NCBI RefSeq assembly: GCF_029227915.1
Contig: NC_079880.1
Location: 10,937,501 to 11,001,500 of the forward strand
From: Hydractinia symbiolongicarpus
Taxonomy: Eukaryota; Cnidaria; Hydrozoa; Anthoathecata; Hydractiniidae
Direction: 5' to 3'
DNA: 64,000 nucleotides
Of this stretch, positions 57,750-64,000 are shown piece by piece; within the stretch, counting starts at the first letter, position 1, and the number at the start of each line of letters is the position of its first letter. The notes under the pieces were generated by a model that saw only the letters and a program-made list of their open reading frames with translations, was not told where the DNA came from and ran no database searches. The position numbers and the translations under genes were made by a program.

Positions 57750-58325
57750 TGATGCCCAAAAAGTTGCTTCGATTTGCCCCGGCCTAAATGTATCAATATT
57801 GTTTAATGTTTTTTGTTGTCCTGGCTCCTAACTAAGGAATATTTTTTGGATAGAAGGCGAGTCTAAAAATTAAACCAGCTCAGTTTGACGAGCTAGCCTG
57901 ACACCATATATATAGTTCCCTACATAACAATTTACACAAAATGGGGAGGTGTAAATTAAGGAAGCTTATAATAGAAAGTTCCACGTTTTTTTTTTGAGCA
58001 TTACGGTAATATGTTCGAGCAGATCAAGCAATCCATAGAGTTCTTATCTAGATATCTTAACAGCTAAGTCATACCATCTAATTGTTTGTGCATTAAGACG
58101 TTTGAAGTTTGTTCTGTCACGCTTTTCTGGAAATGCTGACGGTGGCGGTCTTTTACAATTCAGGTTGACAATAAAATTTGAATCTTTAACGACAACTGCA
58201 AAATAAAACTCCTGGGTAACTATTTTAGATACGAACTTAAATCGAAATCATGCAATTGACTTTGCAAATTTTACAAAACCTCCACCAAAAAAATTGCCGG
58301 GTAATGGTTTAAGCAGGAAAGGGTA
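57750..58325. other. Non-coding stretch, nothing recognised
   Basis: AT-rich; one TATATATA at ~57906 with no gene attached. Confidence 0.35.
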
Positions 58326-58329
58326 TAGA

Positions 58330-60290
58330 TAGATTGTTTCCTGTGTTTATATTTAAACCAAACTGGCGAAAAAGCGTTTTGAAAAGAATATTACGCCTGA
58401 AAAGGTGTACTGATGTAATCACTCCACACGTGTACCACTTGTTACACCTGTACTAAGCAACCCGGGGTCATTCGTCATTAATCTTTGAACTTTTATGAAA
58501 AACTATCCACGAAATAAAAAGGCTTGGTGAGTGACTGATTTTGCTATGATGAAGTAGTGACAGGTTGTAGTCTGTGTTATTACTCCAGTCGAGGATGCGA
58601 GAAAGTTATTTTTAAAGACGTAATCTCCGAAATACTTTATTGCGCATACAAGCAATCCACTGGTTTTGCAACGCTGCATACATGTACTAAAACCTTTAGC
58701 CGGGTGTGCTACACACACTTAATCGTTCAACCAGAAGTTCAAAGCCGAGTGTCTGTATCGTGACAAGATGTATGCCCGTTATAAAGCACTCAACTTATAT
58801 TTATGTGTGGCACGGTTTACCTGTACTTAACCTCTCAACCTGCCATTTAACACTGGGTCATCCATCTAGCCTCTGTAATAATAGCTGTATTCTCTTCATT
58901 TGTGCGCAAAATGGTACCAGAGCAGGTCTTCTATAAGTTCTCAACTTGGTGTTTAACACCGGGTCACCCATCCAATCTTTGTAATAATAGCCTTATTCTC
59001 TTCGTTTGTGCGCAAAATGGTACCAGAACAGTAATAGCCTTATTCTTGCTGCGAAGTCATCAAATTTATGGGTTGTATTTAATCAAAATCTGTAAAGTTC
59101 GGTTACGTTATTTTAAATATGAACCCATGTACACCTTGTGACATGTTTCTTTAAAGAGTACAATGGGGCGTTCTAACTATGAGAGCGTGCTTGGTGGACG
59201 ATCTAAAGTGGCGATGGCTATTTTGAAAGTCCCCCTTCACTCCATTTTTTATATCTAAATCACTTTTAATTTTAGAATTGTAAGAATTTTATAAGATTTT
59301 ACATGTTAAGATATATATCATCATAATTTTTAGGCATTTTTTCTTAGTCATGTTAAATGCAGTGAGCCAGTCAACATGATTTGCACCTAGCTTATTTCCT
59401 GGCCAACATTATTGTTTTTTTTATATCTTTTATTACCTCCTAGCTAAACCACACCATGAGCAACTTTTATTAAAAAAACTCAAATTTTTCTTGGTAAAAA
59501 ATACTTGCATAGCTGTAAATACAGTCTTGGTAACCCTTGTTTAATATTTCACTATGGCTAGGTCATATCCAATTATTTTCTTGCTTAAGTACCAATGTAC
59601 TTGAAGGAAGAGTTTTTCCGGAAAGAAAGTAGCGAATTTAACGGCATTGACATATATTTGCCAAAATAAATTCCCCGCAAAATTTACTTCTTTGCTGTCC
59701 TTCAAAATTAATTATTTTTTTTTCACTCTCCATCAGTAGTAAAAAAATTTGTAAAAAACTAGGATATTATTACTAATATTTTGAATATTTATACAGATAG
59801 CAACCACTTCAGTGTTGGAAACACTGTTATCAATGTGAGTCCTGTGCCCTGAATGTATATGGTGGTTATTGTGAAAAAAATGCTGTTTTCAGAAATTAAA
59901 TTCTCGCGAAGATTGTTTTACTATCCGCCAAAAATATTCCTGACCAATGTAGTGTTCTTATTCATTCACCAAATCCACTGCCAAAATCTCCATAACTTAA
60001 GGTAGCTACTTTTGAATCTTTCACAGGAACTTACACTGTCTACAAATATTCTTGGTACTATTCTCACTGTACGGGGTAAGAACAAGCTGCTGGCTGTGTT
60101 TGTTTAAACTTAAGTTGCGAGAAAGTTATATACACTTAAAAGGGTGTAGGTTTAGGCATTAAACAGGAATGTGAGTCACTGTTTGTGTGCTCTGAGCCCC
60201 CATCCTTGTGTCACACGGATTCGTGAAAAATGTTGGCCAATATCGGAAAGGCTTTATCTTTGTATACGTTCAACTAGACTTGTAACACAC
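58330..60290. repeat. Long interspersed repeat R, copy without the DIRS insertion
   Basis: Aligns with 38380-39423 plus 43546-44110. A duplicated internal unit ('TTTAACACTGGGTCATCCAT' / 'TTTAACACCGGGTCACCCAT', ~58850 and ~58950) is present, and the 59760-59875 segment is a different insertion shared with 15.8 kb. Open frames here are repeat-derived. Confidence 0.65.
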
Positions 60291-60294
60291 CGTT

Positions 60295-60395
60295 ACATTT
60301 CATTTTTATTACATTACATTACATTTTTATTACACTACACTACGCTACGTTACGTTACGCTACGTTACGTTACGTTACATTACATTACATTACAT
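60295..60395. repeat. Pentanucleotide microsatellite (TTACA/TTACG)n
   Basis: About 20 units alternating between TTACA, TTACG, CTACG and CTACA, with two ATTTTTA interruptions. Confidence 0.85.
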
Positions 60396-60534
60396 ACCTT
60401 TTGTCTGTAAAGTAAATGATGTCAAACTATGCTCTATACGGTATTAGGGAAGAAGAAAGGCCCTCATGCAAACGTCAAATGCAGCGAAAACGAGTTTGTG
60501 TACAAGGAAGGGTGTAAGGTGTATTGGTGAGACG

Positions 60535-60893
60535 TACCGGTGAAGACAGCAACAAAGGTTAAACACAACAAACCCGATATCATCCAGTGGGATTTACAAA
60601 GTAAAACATGCAAGATTATCGAAATTAGCTGCCCTGCTGATGTAAACGTTACATCGAAGATATGTGAAAACGAGAACATTTACGGACCTTTAATACGCAA
60701 TTCTTCTCGTTTGTGCCTGTTATTATTGGTGCATTTGGAACTGTTCCTAAAAGCTTGGAAAGCAGTTTGAACGATCTCGGTTTCACACGAAATGAAAACT
60801 CTAGCTTAATACAAACAATACAGATGCGCGCAATTAGCGACACAATAAAAGTTTGCAGAACTGAGATTTTTTGTGTAATTGTTCTTTCTTAGT
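60535..60893 (+). pseudogene. C-terminal relic of a retroelement-encoded protein
   Basis: 'KTATKVKHNKPDIIQWDLQS' and 'KIIEISCPADVNV...YGPLIRN', then after a frameshift 'FGTVPKSLESSLNDLGF' and 'QTIQMRAISDTIKVCRTEIF'. I recognise this as the C-terminal end of reverse-transcriptase-type ORFs repeated in cnidarian and echinoderm genomes (non-LTR type suspected). The RT core is absent. Confidence 0.55.
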
Positions 60894-60894
60894 C

Positions 60895-61595
60895 TCGACT
60901 GTCTTGATCCCACATTAAACTGAATGTGTCACATTTATTACGCATACCGCATATGCTTTTCCGTTGGCCGAACGAATGTGTCTGCAGTGTGCACATTAGG
61001 CAACTACTAGGTTTTAATTGGGAAGTTTTAAAAAAAAAGATTTTTTTTATTGCCAGTATTTTCTGCTTTTACTAATATTTACTTTATATACATGTTATAC
61101 ATCTATTTTTAGCGAACGCTTTGTTACTTTGTTAATGACCGGCTAATTGTAAATTATGTCAATATAGAAATAAATATTAATCGACCATACATAAATTTTG
61201 TCTGTAAAGTAAATGATGTCAAACAAAATGTGTGTAGCATAATTGACATGTGTAGTCGACGACTCTCAATAAGTACGTTTATGTAATGTTCTGCATAAGC
61301 CTGCAAACTATAGCTTGCCACATGAGAACATATTGATTTTCTTTCTATTTGGTACTAATTTTACTAGTTTAGCTAGCTAGCTACTTATGTATTTAGTTAT
61401 TAGACTTTTCCAGCTATTAAAATATCTGCATGTGAGCAGTATCACTTTATAATGTCTTTTCTTGTACTGTTTTATTAAATTTTCCACTTTTCAAAAAAAC
61501 ATGCTACAGCTTCCTCGGCATTTTAATACGAACACATTTTTCCTGTTCATATCAAACTCGCCGCCTCGCCAAAATGTTTTTTTTGTGACAAAGTA
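60895..61595. other. AT-rich non-coding stretch, nothing recognised
   Basis: No features beyond chance open frames; a second 'TTTTGTCTGTAAAGTAAATGATGTCAAAC' segment at ~61197 repeats one at ~60401 and suggests duplicated repeat ends. Confidence 0.4.
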
Positions 61596-61599
61596 GTTA

Positions 61600-62165
61600 T
61601 GCGGCACTTCCGCGCCAAGTAGATTTCATAGCGAAACAGCCTCTTTCAGGGCCATACTTTTTCTATTAGACCTTTTTCGACATATTGTTTAAAAGTATAA
61701 TCACAGTCATCATAAAACCCTAGGGATTTCAATTTCTTGGCTGTGGATCTAAGTTTTACAAAAAAAATATCATGTAATGAATCGAGGTCGGACTTGAAAG
61801 GCAACCTTGTCACTTAGTGTGATCCATCAGGATAAATATGATTTGCGAAGTCATTGATTGCAGACATATCGTGACTTTTCTACCAATTCAATGCACCAGA
61901 ATCTCCTTAAATTATTTTTTATTACATCAATTTTATTCTCAACTTTAACTCTAATGACATCCCGTGTCTGTAAACCATACTGTTGCTGGTTCTCGAGGGA
62001 ACCATATTTACCGCTTAAGACCCAGCCTAACCTAACTCTTTTCATTTCCCCCTTAAAAAACTGCAATACAACTCTAAGCCAATCAGCAAGTACCTCATTT
62101 AGACAAAATAAGCAATCCATGTGTGCTGATATCAGCTCCTCTGTAACATATAATGTCTGTGACAT
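61600..62165 (-). pseudogene. BEL/Pao pol fragment (protease-RT linker and RT start)
   Basis: Minus-strand frame from 62165: 'MDCLFCLNEVLADWL', 'GEMKRVRLGWVLSGKYGS', 'IKNNLRRFWCIELV'; in BEL/Pao elements a '..GWVLSG' followed by '..RFW.IE' links the aspartic protease to the RT. After frameshifts, 'VKLPFKSDLDSLHDIFF', 'YTFKQYVEKGLIEKVW' and 'EVPHN' mark the start of the RT. Truncated before the catalytic YxDD. Possibly from the same family as the gag relic at 29867, but there is no direct link. Confidence 0.65.
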
Positions 62166-62342
62166 AGTTTTCGGTCAAACGTCACTAAACAGAAAGAAAA
62201 ATATTATTTTAAGAGGGGAGGGGGGGGCAGGTCTTGGTGTCTTCCCTTCAGTGCTACTATGGTTAACCCTAAGGGTTAAAAATAAAGTCATTATCTATTA
62301 AAAAATCCTATTATTGGTTGTGTTTGTAAATTGAATAAAATT

Positions 62343-62438
62343 GGCGAAATTATTGACGAAATTACTGGCGAAATTATTGACGGAATTATTGACGAAACTA
62401 TTGGCGAAATTATCGATGAAGTTATTGGCAAATTTATT
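62343..62438 (+). repeat. Eight 12-bp tandem units, open in one frame
   Basis: Units of the type GGCGAAATTATT / GACGAAATTATT, each four codons (GEII / DEII), with substitutions but no indels. The surrounding frame is open from ~62285 to 62475 but lacks an ATG. Confidence 0.8.
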
Positions 62439-62444
62439 GCCTCC

Positions 62445-62870
62445 GTTACCCAGGTTGCTAGAGACCTGAAGTTATAATGGCGTTGTTATAGTCAAATTTA
62501 AACTAAATCCGCATAAAGTGTAAAATACTTGACCACCGAGATAAATCTTTATATAATTGAACCGATCAATATCAGATCGTTTCAGGATAATGGATCCTGA
62601 AACGACGTGCTAAACTGATCACAAAACTCTTGTCAAGCTAAGGGATCTCTTAAAAATTTGCAGTTCTAACTTTGGCAAACGACAATTTGAGGAAACACTT
62701 CTTATATAACAAAATTTATAACGGTCTACCTCAAATAGAGGGGGAAGTGATAAAGCTCATAACTTTGATGCGACTCCTGCACGATGTGTGGAATCAGTAT
62801 ATTTCATACTTTCAAGAACGCCTTGTTCGATTTTCACTGGGTTTGGCAGTACCAGAACTTTATCATACAG
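62445..62870. other. Non-coding stretch before the foldback
   Basis: The open frame 62672-62950 reads into the foldback and is probably not a gene. A palindrome-like 'CGTTTCAGGATAATGGATCCTGAAACG' lies at 62578-62604. Confidence 0.4.
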
Positions 62871-62876
62871 CAAGTT

Positions 62877-62940
62877 TACAGAATAACCTTGTTCACAAAC
62901 TTAAACAGTTGTTCACGTTTGTGAACAAGGTTATTCTGTA
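62877..62940. repeat. Perfect 24-bp inverted repeat with 16-nt loop
   Basis: Arms 62877-62900 and 62917-62940 (TACAGAATAACCTTGTTCAC...) are exactly complementary and extend ~6 bp further with two mismatches. As RNA it would form a long, microRNA-precursor-like hairpin. Origin unknown. Confidence 0.85.
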
Positions 62941-63236
62941 TGCTTGGTAACTCAACATGAGTGGCATTTGAATTATGAATGAAGTTCGAATGTGGATAGC
63001 CCTTTTTTATTTTTTTATTTTATAGATCAGACATTTTAGAGACTTAAAAAAGAATTTAAGTATAACCAAACATTCACTAAGTATTCCGTACCAAAAAGTT
63101 TATTTTCCACTTCAAGAAAACTTCCCGCGGAACAAAATAGACATGAATAAAAAAGCTTCTGAGCGTCTGTAGATTCTCATTTCTATTCCGTTACTGGAAA
63201 AGTAACATTCAGTTTCTTTAGAATTGAGTTATTTTA

Positions 63237-63445
63237 CAGTGGAATCCCCCTAAAGCGGACACCCTATAAAGCGGACAGCCCTCTAAAGCGGACAAAAATT
63301 TTTGCACCGGCAGAATTTAGGTCAAACTCTCATAAAAAAATCTCTATAAAGCGGACGATTATAAAGCGGACACTCTATAAAGCGGACAAAAATCTTTGCA
63401 CCAAATGACAGTTTCCCTTATAAACACTCCCTATAAAGCGGACAA
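63237..63445. mobile_element. Left terminus of a pogo/Tigger-like DNA transposon
   Basis: CAGTGGAATCCCCCTAAAGCGGAC starts directly after a TA dinucleotide (63235-63236), as expected for mariner/pogo target sites. 'TATAAAGCGGAC' is then repeated about seven times over 200 bp. The other terminus would lie beyond 64000. Confidence 0.65.
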
Positions 63446-63495
63446 TGGAAAAATAACGAGATGAAATGTCACTTTTTCTTAAAATTTAAACCATT

Positions 63496-63960
63496 TTACT
63501 TAGTACATCTTTGAGTTTTGTTATTTACCGAGTCCAACACTTTCCTTATATTTTTCTCGGCCCACTCAACTGCCTTTTCAACACCAATTAATTGGTACTG
63601 GGCAGGAATTTCTAGTCCGTAGCCAGCACCACGGTTCACTCGCTTCCCAGTCACTTTACATCCGATGGTACAGTTAGGAAGCGACATGAATTTGTTGAAT
63701 AGTTTGCTAAGGTTTTTAGGGACGTGCCCAACTACTTTATCGTCATCTGTAACAGCTACAGCAAACTTGTCATGTTCGTTATCTTCTTTCGCTTTTAAAC
63801 AAAAATTCTCTTCTCCGACTTTTGGGCTCCATATGTCCATGTAAGCATGGTATCCACGGATAAACGAGTCGAAGCGATATTCTTTCTGTTTTATAAGGAT
63901 AATCTCAATCTGTTGGTCAATGTTTTTGAGAAGCATCTCATTTAGTTGAACGTTCGACAT
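63496..63960 (-). CDS. HIRAN-like domain protein inside the pogo/Tigger-like element
   Basis: Intact 154-residue frame from the ATG at 63960. The centre, 'RGYHAYMDIWSPKVGEENFC', 'NEHDKFAVAVTDDDKVVGHV', 'GCKVTGKRVNRGAGYGLEIP', has the pattern of HIRAN-type domains (beta-rich DNA-binding modules best known from Rad5/HLTF helicases) and of stand-alone cnidarian relatives. The stop lies ~50 bp inside the AAAGCGGAC repeat region at the element's end, so the gene is probably transposon cargo or the end of a larger transposon protein. Upstream sequence is cut by the window edge. No signal peptide; nuclear action is expected if the domain binds DNA. Function inferred. Confidence 0.55.
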   Translation of the reverse strand: MSNVQLNEMLLKNIDQQIEIILIKQKEYRFDSFIRGYHAYMDIWSPKVGEENFCLKAKEDNEHDKFAVAVTDDDKVVGHVPKNLSKLFNKFMSLPNCTIGCKVTGKRVNRGAGYGLEIPAQYQLIGVEKAVEWAEKNIRKVLDSVNNKTQRCTK

Positions 63961-64000
63961 ATCTGTGTTCTCTTCAGCTTCTTTAACTTTAAAATAGCAT

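Noticed and set aside
58503-59141. Several overlapping open frames at 58.5-59.1 kb
   Set aside because: They lie in interspersed repeat R and recur, with stops, at 38.4 kb.
61858-62301. 147-codon plus-strand open frame
   Set aside because: It is antisense to the BEL/Pao pol relic, whose minus-strand frames carry recognisable motifs.
62672-62950. 92-codon plus-strand frame
   Set aside because: Its last third is the foldback at 62877-62940 and it has no ATG start or domain.

Overview
The window reads as an AT-rich, intron-containing metazoan nuclear genome, most likely a cnidarian and possibly a hydrozoan (inference). The grounds are: small secreted genes made of extracellular modules (Frizzled CRD, SUEL-type lectin, PAN/apple-like) on exons bounded by GT/AG sites; a dense and varied transposon load (DIRS, BEL/Pao, Copia, Mutator-like, pogo-like, MITEs, tRNA-derived SINEs); no operons or ribosome binding sites; and short coding exons in long non-coding stretches. 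Nothing identifies the species, and no rRNA, genuine tRNA gene or CRISPR array was seen.

Layout. 0-7 kb: an intact gene for a secreted, strongly arginine-rich six-cysteine peptide (3027-3275, minus) with a decayed paralogue 2.3 kb away (711-803). A perfect hairpin carrying a TATA-like sequence lies about 120 bp upstream of the intact gene. 7-14.5 kb: a recent ~3.15 kb direct tandem duplication (copies 7985-11132 and 11133-14292). The left gene is a Frizzled-CRD + SUEL-lectin protein in two exons. The breakpoint between the copies fuses a second CRD in frame to the C-terminal half of a different extracellular module (10821-11567). The right-hand donor of that module is broken by a frameshift and a stop. 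15-24 kb: SINEs, MITEs, one frameshifted extracellular-module gene (19996-20431) and one PAN-like exon (23625-23844).

24-34 kb: a Copia fragment split by a SINE with a visible 5-bp target duplication; a large repeat (25.4-29.3 kb) that houses a decayed DNA transposon; a BEL/Pao gag relic; and a second full SINE. 34.7-38.4 kb and 50.5-55.4 kb form a diverged direct segmental duplication. Each copy carries one gene for a secreted protein with a conserved 'HRAHVISF ... NSAPANLRPG' core, which I interpret as a possible metal-dependent nuclease-like fold. Promoter TATA box and 5'-UTR intron are conserved between the copies. Between them lie a degenerate DIRS element (39.4-43.5 kb) inserted in a long interspersed repeat, a Mutator-like transposase relic, and a TIR element (47.5-49.4 kb) that is an inverted relative of the 25-29 kb repeat and seems to sit in a THAP-like exon.

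55-64 kb: a MADF-like pseudogene in a GTCAACAT-rich element, another copy of the long repeat, a retroelement C-terminal relic, a BEL/Pao pol relic, a 12-bp tandem repeat, a near-perfect foldback, and at the right edge a pogo/Tigger-like terminus next to an intact HIRAN-like ORF.

Most likely functional host genes: the cationic peptide, the CRD-lectin gene, possibly the CRD chimera, and the two secreted nuclease-like paralogues. All are predicted to be secreted, and several fit a surface or defence role, but that role is inference. Percent identities were judged by eye, not computed.
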